Shown here: positions 50,793 through 59,434 of the stretch, piece by piece | Layout of the letters: the number at the start of each line of letters is the position of its first letter | Numbering within the stretch: position 1 is the stretch's first letter | Origin: Orlajensenia leifsoniae | Lineage (GTDB): Bacteria; Actinomycetota; Actinomycetes; Actinomycetales; Microbacteriaceae | Reading direction: 5' to 3' | Assembly: GCF_004570845.1 (NCBI RefSeq) | Contig: NZ_SPQZ01000002.1 | Location: 434,001 to 498,000, forward strand | DNA length: 64,000 nt | Notes under the pieces: generated by a model | Databases searched by the model: none | Told to the model about the DNA's origin: nothing | What the model saw: the letters and a program-made list of their open reading frames with translations, nothing else | Program-made: the position numbers and the translations under genes

Positions 50793-51272
50793 ATGGATTC
50801 GAAGAAAACCGACCTCGATCGCATCGACCGCGGCCTGTTGCGAGCCCTGTCGGTGAATGCCCGGGCGTCCGGATCCATGCTCGCCGCCGAGGTCGGAGTC
50901 GCCGAGTCGACGGTGTCACTGCGGCTCCGTCGCCTGCAGGCGCTCGGGCACATCCGCGGCTATCACGCCAACATCGACCTCGCCACCCTCGGGGCATCGC
51001 TGCAGGCCCTCATCGCGGTTCGGCTCGCCAAGCACGCGCGCGACGAGATCGACTCCTTCCGGGCCGCGGCGCCGCACCTGCCCGGGGTCATCAGCCTGTA
51101 CCACATGGCCGGCGCCGACGATTATCTGCTGCACGTCGCCGCTCACGACGCGAACGAACTGCGCGACTTCGTGCTCACGCACCTCACCGGCCACCCGGCG
51201 GTCGCCCACACAGAGACCAACCTCATCTTCGAGCACGCTGACGGCGACGGCTGGCAGGAGCTGCTCAAGTGA
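50793..51272 (+). CDS. Lrp/AsnC family transcriptional regulator
   Basis: 159 residues. HTH LDRIDRGLLRALSVNARASG ... VAESTVSLRLRRLQALGHI (about 8-60), then a RAM domain with VISLYHMAGADDYLLHVAA. Octamer-forming, responds to amino acids or related ligands by family. Its stop overlaps the GTG of the transporter gene by 4 bases, so it is co-translated with it. Confidence 0.9.
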   Translation: MDSKKTDLDRIDRGLLRALSVNARASGSMLAAEVGVAESTVSLRLRRLQALGHIRGYHANIDLATLGASLQALIAVRLAKHARDEIDSFRAAAPHLPGVISLYHMAGADDYLLHVAAHDANELRDFVLTHLTGHPAVAHTETNLIFEHADGDGWQELLK

Positions 51273-52375
51273 CGGGGCCGGAGCGCTCGGGCGCCTCCGC
51301 GCCCGAGCGTGGAAAGAAGGAGCTCAGACGCTGGCGGCAGTACCTCGCCAACGAACGCGCCGAGGCCGCCGTCTACCGGGAGCTCGCGCAGCGACGCGCC
51401 GGGGAGGAGCGCGCCATCCTGCTCGCCCTCGCCGACGCCGAGGGCCGCCACGAGGCGCACTGGGCGGATCTGCTGGGAACGGATGCGGGCAAGCCCGTCG
51501 CGGCCGACGCGCGCACGCGCTTCCTGGCCGTACTCGCACGTCGCTTCGGCTCCGTGTTCGTGCTCGCACTCGCGCAGCGCGCCGAGGCGCGCTCCCCGTA
51601 CGACTCCGACCCTCACGCCACTGCGGCGATGGCCGCCGACGAGCGCATCCACGGCGAGGTCGTGCGTGGGCTCGCCGCCCGCGGTCGCAAGCGACTCTCG
51701 GGCACCTTCCGCGCGGCGGTGTTCGGCGCCAACGACGGACTCGTGAGCAACCTGGCCCTCGTTCTCGGCATCGCCGCCACCGGCGTCTCGACGGGCTTCG
51801 TGCTGTTCAGCGGTATCGCGGGTCTCCTCGCCGGTGCCCTCTCGATGGGCGCGGGCGAATACGTCTCGGTCCGGTCGCAGCGCGAGCTTCTCGAGGCCTC
51901 CACTCCAGACCCCGACGCCCAGGGTGTGCTTCCCGACCTCGATGTCGACGCCAACGAGCTCGCTCTGGTCTACCGCGCCCGCGGCATGACCGAGGAGCGT
52001 GCCATCGTGCACGCCACGCAGGTGCTGGCCGCCATGCACGCCTCGGAGGCGGCTCCGGCGACGGGCCCGCTCGGAACTGCCGACGACTACGAGTCCGTCG
52101 GCACCGGGCTCGCCGCCGCAGCGTCGAGCTTCTGCTTCTTCGCCTCGGGCGCCCTCATCCCGATCCTGCCCTTCATGTTCGGCATGGAGGGCCTGGCGGC
52201 CATCATCGTGTCGTCGGTGCTCGTGGGCATCGCGTTGCTCATCACCGGTGCCGTCGTCGGCCTGTTGTCCGGAGCGCCGCCCCTGAAGCGCGCGCTCCGC
52301 CAGCTCGCGATCGGCTTCGGCGCAGCCGCCGTCACCTATGTGCTCGGCCTGGCGTTCGGCGGCGCTGTCGCCTGA
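51269..52375 (+). CDS. MbfA-like protein: ferritin-like domain fused to VIT1/CCC1 transporter
   Basis: 368 residues. Residues 20-135 form a rubrerythrin-like four-helix domain with E38, ExxH at 58-61 (EGRH) and ExxH at 125-128 (ERIH), a di-iron layout. Residues about 145-368 are a VIT1/CCC1 membrane domain with about five helices (VFGANDGLVSNLALVLG, GALSMGAGEYVSV). MbfA proteins export iron in alphaproteobacteria; iron or manganese export is the best guess. GTG 51269 overlaps the Lrp stop. Confidence 0.88.
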   Translation: MTGPERSGASAPERGKKELRRWRQYLANERAEAAVYRELAQRRAGEERAILLALADAEGRHEAHWADLLGTDAGKPVAADARTRFLAVLARRFGSVFVLALAQRAEARSPYDSDPHATAAMAADERIHGEVVRGLAARGRKRLSGTFRAAVFGANDGLVSNLALVLGIAATGVSTGFVLFSGIAGLLAGALSMGAGEYVSVRSQRELLEASTPDPDAQGVLPDLDVDANELALVYRARGMTEERAIVHATQVLAAMHASEAAPATGPLGTADDYESVGTGLAAAASSFCFFASGALIPILPFMFGMEGLAAIIVSSVLVGIALLITGAVVGLLSGAPPLKRALRQLAIGFGAAAVTYVLGLAFGGAVA

Positions 52376-52441
52376 CCCGAACCCGCCCGCAGAGCGAGAG
52401 GTGCTAAGCGACTGCCGCGTAGCGCCTCGAGTTGCGCCGGC

Positions 52442-52496
52442 CCTCAGCGAGGAGATACCCGTTCGCTGAGGCCCGGACGAAGTCCGCGGTCGAAGC
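52442..52496. repeat. REP-like intergenic repeat with hairpin
   Basis: CCTCAGCGA (52442-52450) and TCGCTGAGG (52463-52471) form a perfect 9-bp stem with a 12-base loop. From 52462 the sequence CGCTGAGGCCCG..ACGAAGT..CGCGG.CGAAGCG closely matches 37796 onward. Lies between the transporter stop and the convergent DUF3097 stop, where it can also act as terminator. Confidence 0.6.
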
Positions 52497-52517
52497 GGGG
52501 GTGGCGACGGCGCACGG

Positions 52518-53366
52518 CTACAGCCGCGTCGGCGCCGTCACGAAGTCGATGAGCTGTTCCACCCGCCCGAGCAGCGCCGGCTCGAGGTCGGCATAGGTGC
52601 GCACCTGCCCGAGGATCCGCTGCCAGGCCCGCGCGATGTCCGCCTGCTCGTCGTGCGGCCATCCGAGTGCCTGGCAGATGCCGTGCTTCCATTCGATGGA
52701 CCGCGGAATCTGCGGCCAGGCCTCGAGCCCGACCCTGGCCGGCTTCACGGCGGCCCAGATGTCGATGTACGGATGCCCCACCACGAGCACGTTCCGCCCG
52801 TGGGGCCCGCGCTGCACGGCCTCGGCGATGCGGCTCTCCTTTGAGCCGGCGACCAGGTGGTCGACGAGCACGCCGATGCGACGGTCGGGGGTGGGCGAGA
52901 AGTCGCGCACGATGGCGTCGAGGTCGTCGACTCCCTCGAGGTACTCCACCACGACGCCCTCGACGCGGAGGTCGGCGCCCCAGACCTTCTCCACGAGTTC
53001 GGCGTCGTGGCGACCCTCGACGAAGATCCGGCTCGGGAGCGCCACGCGGGCGGGGGTGTTCGCGACGGCGAAGGATCCGGATGCCGTGCGCATGCGTCCT
53101 GCCGGTTGCTTGGCCTTCGGGGCGACGAGCACGACGGGGTCGCCGTCGAGCAGGAAGCCGGGGCCGAGCGGGAACAGCCTGTGCTTGCCGAAGCGGTCCT
53201 CGAGGGTGACGATGCCCTTCTCGAGGCCGACGACAGCGCCGCAGAAGCCCGTGGCCACCTCTTCGATCACGAGGTCGCGCACGGCCTCCTGCTCGGGGAT
53301 GACCTTGCGTCCTGCTGCCCGCCAGTCGCCGGCGAGCACGTCCTGGCTGTATCGATCTGGAGTCAC
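52518..53366 (-). CDS. DUF3097 family protein
   Basis: 282 residues. RIFVEGRHDAELVEKVWGADL resembles a Toprim-like loop; GVLVDHLVAGSKESRIAEAV and VVGHPYIDIWAAVKPARVGL are family blocks. Actinobacteria-specific, function unknown; the Toprim-like look suggests nucleic acid binding. GTG 53366 is preferred over ATG 53369 because TAGCGT ends exactly 6 bases before it. Confidence 0.85.
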   Translation of the reverse strand: MTPDRYSQDVLAGDWRAAGRKVIPEQEAVRDLVIEEVATGFCGAVVGLEKGIVTLEDRFGKHRLFPLGPGFLLDGDPVVLVAPKAKQPAGRMRTASGSFAVANTPARVALPSRIFVEGRHDAELVEKVWGADLRVEGVVVEYLEGVDDLDAIVRDFSPTPDRRIGVLVDHLVAGSKESRIAEAVQRGPHGRNVLVVGHPYIDIWAAVKPARVGLEAWPQIPRSIEWKHGICQALGWPHDEQADIARAWQRILGQVRTYADLEPALLGRVEQLIDFVTAPTRL

Positions 53367-53372
53367 CATCCG

Positions 53373-53378
53373 ACGCTA
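53373..53378 (-). promoter_or_regulatory. -10 TAGCGT of the DUF3097 gene
   Basis: Hexamer, spacer CGGATG, GTG 53366; overlaps the last codons of dnaE2. Leaderless-type. Confidence 0.5.
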
Positions 53379-56300
53379 ACGGAAGTCGCGCGAGCGGCCG
53401 TGCACCGCGACGGCGAGTGGCTCGAACTTGTCGGCGACCAGATTGATCACGCCTTCGTCGCTGCGCTCCAGGATGCCGCGGATGACCATGGCGGGCGCCT
53501 CGCGGGCGATGCGCCGGTACCGGGTCCAGACACCGACTCCGGCGATGACGTTGAGGGTGCCCGTCTCGTCCTCGATGTTCATGAAGGTGATGCCGCCGGC
53601 CGTCGCCGGGCGCTGGCGGTGCGTGACGACGCCTCCCACCTCGATGCGTCGACCCGACTCGGCCGTGCGGAGGGTGTCGATGGCGCGGGCGCCCCGTGCG
53701 GAGAGCACATCGCGCACATGCCTGATGGGGTGGTCGTCGGGGGAGATGCCCGTGGACCACAGGTCGTAGACCACCTGCTCCACCTCGCTCAGCATCGGCA
53801 GCAGCGGCGGCTGCACCACCACGACGGAGCCCTCGAGGAAACTCGCGCGATCCTGCGCGGCATCTCCGGCGCTCCACAGCGCCTCGCGACGCTCGAGTCC
53901 GAGCCCGCTGAAGGCGCCGGCGGCCGCGAGGGCCTCGAGCTGCTCGGTGTTCAGGCCGATGCGCCGTGACAGGTCGGCCATGCTCCGATACGGGCCGTAG
54001 GTCTCACGCTCGGCCACGATGCGCTCGGCCAGGGCGAGGCCGATGCCGCCGACCTCCGCGAGTCCGAGGCGCACGGCGAAGGCGCCGTCGCGGCGGTGGG
54101 CCTCCGATTCGTCGGCGCCGCCCCTGTCGAACTTCCCGACGGGCGGCTGGGCCGCGTCGAGGCAGGAGTCGCGGCCTGTGGGGCCCGGCGGGGTGGGAGG
54201 GGCGGCATCCGTCGCCGAGGAAGAAGAGGAGGAAGGGGAAACCAACGGCTCCAGGACCGCATTCGCCCCCGAGAGGAGGATGTCTGGACGGCGCACCTCG
54301 ACGCCGTGCCGCCGGGCATCGGCCGTGAGGGTCTGTGGCGAGTAGAAGCCCATGGGCTGGGCGCGCAGCAGGGATGCGAGGAAGGCGGCCGGGTAGTGCA
54401 GCTTGAACCACGAGCTGGCATAGACGAGCAGGCCGAAGCTGATGGAGTGGCTCTCGGCGAAACCGAAGTTGGCGAAGGCCTCGATCTTCTTGTAGATGAC
54501 GTCGGCCGTCTCCTCGTCGATGCCGTTCTCCGCCATGCCCGTGTAGAGGGTGGCCTTCAGCGTCGAGATCTTCTCGATGCCCCGCTTCGAGCCCATGGCA
54601 CGCCGCAGCCTGTCGGCGTCTTCAGCCGTGCATCCGCCCACCGCCATCGCCATCTGCATGAGCTGCTCCTGGAAGAGCGGAACGCCGAGAGTGCGTTCGA
54701 GCACGGGCTTCAGTTTCGGATGCAGGTACGTGACCTTCTCCTCGCCGGTCCGGCGCCGGATGTACGGATGCACGGCACCGCCCTGCACCGGCCCGGGACG
54801 GATGAGCGCGATCTCCACGACGAGGTCGTAGAAGCAGCGCGGCAGCAACCGGGGGAGCGTGCCCATCTGGGCGCGGCTCTCCACCTGGAACACCCCGATG
54901 GAGTCTGCTCGGCAGAGCATGTCGTAGACGGCAGGCTCCTCCTTGGGGATGGTCGCCAGCGTCCACTCCTCGCCGATCACGTCGCGGGCGATGTCGAAGG
55001 TGTACTGCAGGGCGGCGAGCATGCCGAGGCCGAGCAGGTCGAACTTCACCAGTCCCATCCAGGCGCAGTCGTCCTTGTCCCACTGCAACACGGTGCGGTT
55101 CTCCTTGCGGGCGTGCTCGATGGGGCACACCTCGCCGACGGGCCGATCGGTGAGCACCATGCCGCCCGAGTGGATGCCGAGGTGCCGGGGGAAGGTGAGC
55201 ACCTGGCCGGCCAGCTCGATGACGGACTCGGGGATGTCGTGGTCGCCGCTCGTGATCTCGGCGCCCCAGCGCTCCACCTGCTTCGACCAGGCGTCCTGCT
55301 GCCCGCCGCTGAACCCCAGCGCCTTCGCCATGTCGCGAACGGCGGCCTTGGGGCGGTAGCTGATCACGTTGGCGACCTGGGCCGCGTTCAGCCGCCCGTA
55401 CTTGCGGTACACGTACTGGATGACCTCCTCACGACGGTCCGAATCGAAGTCGACGTCGATGTCGGGCTCCTCCTCGCGCAGGCTCGAGAGGAATCTCTCG
55501 AACGGCAGCCCGTAGAAGATCGAGTCGACGGCCGTGATGTCGAGGGTGAAGCACACGGCCGAGTTCGCGGCCGATCCGCGCCCCTGGCACAGGATGCCGA
55601 GCCGCCTGGCCTCCTGCACGATGTCGTGCACGATGAGGAAGTAGCCGGGGAAGTCCTTCAGCTCGATCACGTCGAGCTCCTTCTCGAGGCGGTCGCGCAC
55701 GCTCGCCGGGATGCCCGGGTACTTCTCGGCGGCCCCGCGCCAGACCAGCTCGCGCAGCCAGCTCATGGGGGTGTGGCCCTGGGGCACCTCCTGCTTCGGC
55801 AACCGCGGCCGTGCGCTCCGCAGGGTGAAGGAGAGTTCGTCGGCGTACTGCACCGTGCGTTCGACGGCACCCGGGAAGCGGGCGAAGCGCACGGCCATCT
55901 CGGCTCCGCTCCGCAGGTGCGCGCCATCCGCCGCCGGCAGCCAGCCGTCCATCTCGTCGAGGCTGCGCCTGGCGCGCACGGCGGCGAGGGCACTCGCCAG
56001 CCGATGTTCCGAGGGGGTCGCGTAGTGCACGGCATTCGTCGCGACGACGGGCAGTCCTGCGGATGCCGCGAGCCGGGCGAGCTCGTCGTTGATGGAGCTG
56101 TCTTCGGGGTGGCCGTGGTCGAACACCTCCACCGCCACGTTGTCGTGGCCGAACAGGTCGACCAGTCTGGCGAGCTCCGCGGCGGCCGCCTCGGGACCGC
56201 TCGCGGCGAGGGCCTGGCGTACGAGTCCCTTGCGGCATCCGGTGAGCACCAGCCAGTGGCCGTCGGCCTGCTCGGCCAACTGCTCGAGGTCGTAGCTCGG

Positions 56301-56819
56301 CCGACCCTTCTCAGCGCCGGCGAGCTGCGCGGTGGTGATGGCTGCGGCCAGGCGGTGGTAGCCCTCCTCGCGCCGGGCGAGCACCAGCAGGTGGCTGCCC
56401 TCGGGGTCGGCGATTCCGTTCTGCGGCATGGTGAGGTCGAGCGAGAGCTCGGCTCCGAAGATGGTCTTGACCTCGGGGTGGCTCTCGGCGGTCTCGGCGA
56501 GGCGCACGACACCGTAGAGCCCGTCGTGGTCGGTGATGCCGATGCCCACGAGCCCCAGGCGCTTGGCCTCCTCGAGCAGCTGCTCGGGTGGGCTCGCGCC
56601 GTCGAGGAAGCTGAAGGTGGAGTGCACGTGCAGCTCGGCGTATGGCACGACCGTCTCGGTGCTGGCCGGTTCGAGCGGGCGCGGCCGGTACGGCTGGCGC
56701 TTGTGCGACCAGGCCGGGCTGTCGCCGCCGTCACCTGCGACGGGCGCACCGGGCCGCCTGCTGGCGGAGAGGGTGCGCTCGAGTTCCGACCACGGGATCG
56801 GGGGATTGTTGAAGCCCAT
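53376..56819 (-). CDS. dnaE2: Error-prone DNA polymerase DnaE2 (ImuC)
   Basis: 1147 residues, C-family polymerase. PHP domain: AELHVHSTFSFLDGAS, ITDHDGLYG. Palm with catalytic Asp residues in EEPDIDVDFDSDRR, QGRGSAANSAVCF, and a C-terminal OB fold (GGVVTHRQRPATAGGITF). Catalytic subunit of the SOS mutasome. Near residue 860 a Ser/Pro-rich stretch of about 45 residues interrupts the fingers-to-tail region. Starts 13 bases after the imuB stop. Confidence 0.96.
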   Translation of the reverse strand: MGFNNPPIPWSELERTLSASRRPGAPVAGDGGDSPAWSHKRQPYRPRPLEPASTETVVPYAELHVHSTFSFLDGASPPEQLLEEAKRLGLVGIGITDHDGLYGVVRLAETAESHPEVKTIFGAELSLDLTMPQNGIADPEGSHLLVLARREEGYHRLAAAITTAQLAGAEKGRPSYDLEQLAEQADGHWLVLTGCRKGLVRQALAASGPEAAAAELARLVDLFGHDNVAVEVFDHGHPEDSSINDELARLAASAGLPVVATNAVHYATPSEHRLASALAAVRARRSLDEMDGWLPAADGAHLRSGAEMAVRFARFPGAVERTVQYADELSFTLRSARPRLPKQEVPQGHTPMSWLRELVWRGAAEKYPGIPASVRDRLEKELDVIELKDFPGYFLIVHDIVQEARRLGILCQGRGSAANSAVCFTLDITAVDSIFYGLPFERFLSSLREEEPDIDVDFDSDRREEVIQYVYRKYGRLNAAQVANVISYRPKAAVRDMAKALGFSGGQQDAWSKQVERWGAEITSGDHDIPESVIELAGQVLTFPRHLGIHSGGMVLTDRPVGEVCPIEHARKENRTVLQWDKDDCAWMGLVKFDLLGLGMLAALQYTFDIARDVIGEEWTLATIPKEEPAVYDMLCRADSIGVFQVESRAQMGTLPRLLPRCFYDLVVEIALIRPGPVQGGAVHPYIRRRTGEEKVTYLHPKLKPVLERTLGVPLFQEQLMQMAMAVGGCTAEDADRLRRAMGSKRGIEKISTLKATLYTGMAENGIDEETADVIYKKIEAFANFGFAESHSISFGLLVYASSWFKLHYPAAFLASLLRAQPMGFYSPQTLTADARRHGVEVRRPDILLSGANAVLEPLVSPSSSSSSATDAAPPTPPGPTGRDSCLDAAQPPVGKFDRGGADESEAHRRDGAFAVRLGLAEVGGIGLALAERIVAERETYGPYRSMADLSRRIGLNTEQLEALAAAGAFSGLGLERREALWSAGDAAQDRASFLEGSVVVVQPPLLPMLSEVEQVVYDLWSTGISPDDHPIRHVRDVLSARGARAIDTLRTAESGRRIEVGGVVTHRQRPATAGGITFMNIEDETGTLNVIAGVGVWTRYRRIAREAPAMVIRGILERSDEGVINLVADKFEPLAVAVHGRSRDFR

Positions 56820-56832
56820 CAGTCGGTGCCCA

Positions 56833-58440
56833 TCAGTCGTACCGCGCCTCGGCCTGCCAGCTGCCCCCGTCGAGCATCACGAGCCAGGCGTCGCCGGCGT
56901 CGTCGACGAGCTGCATCCGGTGCACCCGACGGCTGGCCGCTGCATCCCACCAGCGCTCGACGACGGGCCAGGGCCCTGCCCACGCCTCGACGTGATGCAG
57001 ATCGCCGGGGCGTGCCGTCGCCGAGAACGAGTGCGGGGCGCCGGTGAGCATGCCGCGCTCGTCGACGGCCACGGGTTCGCCCGCCTCGGTCAGCACGCTC
57101 ACCGGATGCGGCTCGCGGAACACCGTCGACGGTGCGAGTTCGGGCAGGCTGCCCGGCCAGGGCCGCTCGGCCGAGCGCACGCGTTCCTCTGGGGCGCGGT
57201 CGCCCCACGGCACCAGGATCTGGCGCTCGGCGAGCAACCTGCCGCCCCCGACGACGGCCGTGACGACGCCCTCGTGGCCGAGCATGCTCTGCACCCTGGT
57301 GAGGCCGTGGTGCACGCGCTCGTCGGGGCCCGAGCCCCAGAGCCCCTCCTCGTGATTGCCCGTCCCGTCGACCCGCTCCGGGCGCACGCGCACGCTCGCG
57401 ATGGCCGAGTTCAGCCCGCTGTCGACGGAGCCGCCGCCCTGCAACTGCCAGCGCACCCTGTCGACGACGTCGGAGGCGCTGAACCAGCGCGGATGCAGCC
57501 AGCTGCGCTCGGACAGCTCGCCGGACTCGGCGCGCACCTCGATGCGCACGCCGGTGCAGACCAGCTTCGCCTGCGTGAGGGTGTCGATGAAGGTGTCGAC
57601 GGCCGCACGCACGCCGAAGGTGACCTGGTCGATGCGGTCGAGCGGTGGCTCGAACTCGATGACGGCGTCGAAGTCGCGCGGCGGGGTGCGGGCGACGACC
57701 ACCCGTCCGTCGTAGCCCCCGGCGATGGAGTGGGCGTGGGCGCCGATGGCTCCGAAGCGGCGCTGCACGTCGACGGCGGGCAGCGCGGCGAAGTCGCCGA
57801 GCCTGTGCACGCCGAGGCGGCGCAGCAGCACGGCGAGCCTGTCGTCGACGAGGATGCCGACGGGGAAGTCGGCGAGGAAGGCCGCCGTGCCGCCGGCGTC
57901 GACGAGTCGCAGCCGGTCGGGGCCGCTGTGGCGCGCAGCCTGTTCGGCCGCGAACGGGCCGTCGGCGACGCCCACCCGGGCATCGGCCAGTCCGGCCTCG
58001 GCGAGGGTGGTGAGCAGCGCCGCCCCCGTACGCTCCTCGCCGCCGTAGTAGCGCGCCGGGCCGCGGGCCCTGATGGCGGCGGTGCCGGGCCGGATGAGCT
58101 GCACACCGGGTGTCGCCTGCTCGAGGCGGGCGAGTACGGGCTCGAACGACCTGGCGTCGTGCAGCGGATCGTAGGGCAGCACGGTGAGCCCTGTGCAGCG
58201 GGCCTGGGCCTCGCGCACCTTGAGGCCGCGCATCACCCCGTCGCTGCGCGCGGCAGCCGAGCTGGCGTAGACCAGCCCGTGCTCGATGAGGGCGACGGGC
58301 GCATCGGGCGCGATGCCCCCGGCACGCATGGCCGCGGTCACGGGCCAGTCGGGCAGCCACACCACGATGGTGCGACCGAGGGCCGCTGCGGTTCCGGATG
58401 CCGCCCCACCAGGGCGCGCCGACACTGCTGCCGCGCCCAT
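56833..58440 (-). CDS. imuB: ImuB, inactive Y-family polymerase of the mutasome
   Basis: 535 residues. Y-family fold beginning IVVWLPDWPVTAAMRAGG. The catalytic carboxylates are missing: the usual S-I-D-E position reads RPGTAA, as expected of ImuB. ImuB links ImuA and DnaE2 to the sliding clamp. ATG 58440 overlaps the imuA stop (TGATG). CTGATGGGC appears both at its end and at the dnaE2 start. Confidence 0.92.
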   Translation of the reverse strand: MGAAAVSARPGGAASGTAAALGRTIVVWLPDWPVTAAMRAGGIAPDAPVALIEHGLVYASSAAARSDGVMRGLKVREAQARCTGLTVLPYDPLHDARSFEPVLARLEQATPGVQLIRPGTAAIRARGPARYYGGEERTGAALLTTLAEAGLADARVGVADGPFAAEQAARHSGPDRLRLVDAGGTAAFLADFPVGILVDDRLAVLLRRLGVHRLGDFAALPAVDVQRRFGAIGAHAHSIAGGYDGRVVVARTPPRDFDAVIEFEPPLDRIDQVTFGVRAAVDTFIDTLTQAKLVCTGVRIEVRAESGELSERSWLHPRWFSASDVVDRVRWQLQGGGSVDSGLNSAIASVRVRPERVDGTGNHEEGLWGSGPDERVHHGLTRVQSMLGHEGVVTAVVGGGRLLAERQILVPWGDRAPEERVRSAERPWPGSLPELAPSTVFREPHPVSVLTEAGEPVAVDERGMLTGAPHSFSATARPGDLHHVEAWAGPWPVVERWWDAAASRRVHRMQLVDDAGDAWLVMLDGGSWQAEARYD

Positions 58441-59171
58441 CAGGCCGTCACCGCCTGCAGCAGCGGAGCTGCATCCTGCAGCTCGACCGTGCTGAACTGC
58501 TGGCGGCCATCGGGCAGCCAGAGACGCACGCTGCGCGGTCTGTCGTAGCCGAGGCGCCCGATGGCCGTGACGGTGGCCTCGCGGGCTCCGAGGTGCCCGT
58601 GGCCGTCGCCGAGGCCGGTCCACGAGCTGCTGCTGATGCTCAGGCGCGCCTCGGCCTGCGGCCACGGTCCGAGGACGACGAGGGCGGCACCGCGTTGCCG
58701 AAGCCTCGCCCCGAGGCGGGCCACGTCGGTGTCGCTCGCCCGCGTCGGCGGGCGCAGCACGACGACGGTGAGCACGTCGACGAGTGCCGCCGTCGCTGTG
58801 AGCCAGTGCTCCCCGGGATCGGGAACGAGCACCAGTCGTTCGAGGTCGACCCCGAACCGGGCCGCGGCCTCGGCCCCGAAGTCGGGAACCCCCACGACGC
58901 CGCACCAGGCGCCACTGGCTGACGGGCCGGCGAGCAGGGCCATCGCCAGGGTCAGCGAACCGTCGACGGAGTACGCGGATCCCTGACGCAACGCACCGCT
59001 CGGCAGCACGGCGGCCATGGCCGCGGAGGTGGGCAGAGCCGGGCTCTCGAGCTTGGTCGCCTGCATGCCCCGGATGCGCGCCTGGAGCTCCTGCACGCGC
59101 GACAGGGCGTCCTCAGCCCGATCGATGTCAGGGGCGGAGGCGACACTGGGGGAGTACGGAGCAGCGGCCAC
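58440..59171 (-). CDS. imuA: ImuA, RecA-like mutasome protein
   Basis: 243 residues from GTG 59171. RecA/SulA-like core: RVQELQARIRGMQ at the N-terminus, LPSGALRQGSAYSVDGSLTLA, WCGVVGVPDFGAEAA, LVVLGPWPQAEARL. No functional Walker A is seen. AGAGAGG lies 5 bases before GTG 59171; the longer frame to 59195 would start inside the LexA box. First gene of imuA-imuB-dnaE2. Confidence 0.88.
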   Translation of the reverse strand: MAAAPYSPSVASAPDIDRAEDALSRVQELQARIRGMQATKLESPALPTSAAMAAVLPSGALRQGSAYSVDGSLTLAMALLAGPSASGAWCGVVGVPDFGAEAAARFGVDLERLVLVPDPGEHWLTATAALVDVLTVVVLRPPTRASDTDVARLGARLRQRGAALVVLGPWPQAEARLSISSSSWTGLGDGHGHLGAREATVTAIGRLGYDRPRSVRLWLPDGRQQFSTVELQDAAPLLQAVTA

Positions 59172-59187
59172 GAGCACCTCTCTAGTT

Positions 59188-59203
59188 TCGAACACATCTT
59201 CGA
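59188..59203. promoter_or_regulatory. LexA (SOS) box of the mutasome operon
   Basis: TCGAACACATCTTCGA differs by one base from a perfect palindrome of the actinobacterial LexA site (TCGAAC-N4-GTTCGA). It fills the spacer downstream of TTGACT (minus strand, 59212-59207), so LexA binding would block the imuA promoter. Confidence 0.85.
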
Positions 59204-59434
59204 ACTAGTCAATCTCGGCCCACCGACATCCGCTCCCCGAGACCGCCAGCAGGGGATGGCCCCGATGCCTCGGGCGGCGACCGCGGCGTAGGGTCGCCGC
59301 ATCACGACACCGCACCATCGTGTCGTCAGGCCTCAGGCCTCACCCCACCCGAACAACACCCTGCCGCGAACCCTCGCGCACCGCGCCGTCATCGACGAGG
59401 CACCCCGGGCTCGCCCTTTCGCGAAGGACCCGTC

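Noticed and set aside
54096-57047. 983-codon open frame on the plus strand over dnaE2, and a 671-codon one at 56533-58548
   Set aside because: Antisense shadows of dnaE2 and imuB, which carry unmistakable catalytic and fold motifs; no ribosome site or promoter pattern supports the antisense frames.
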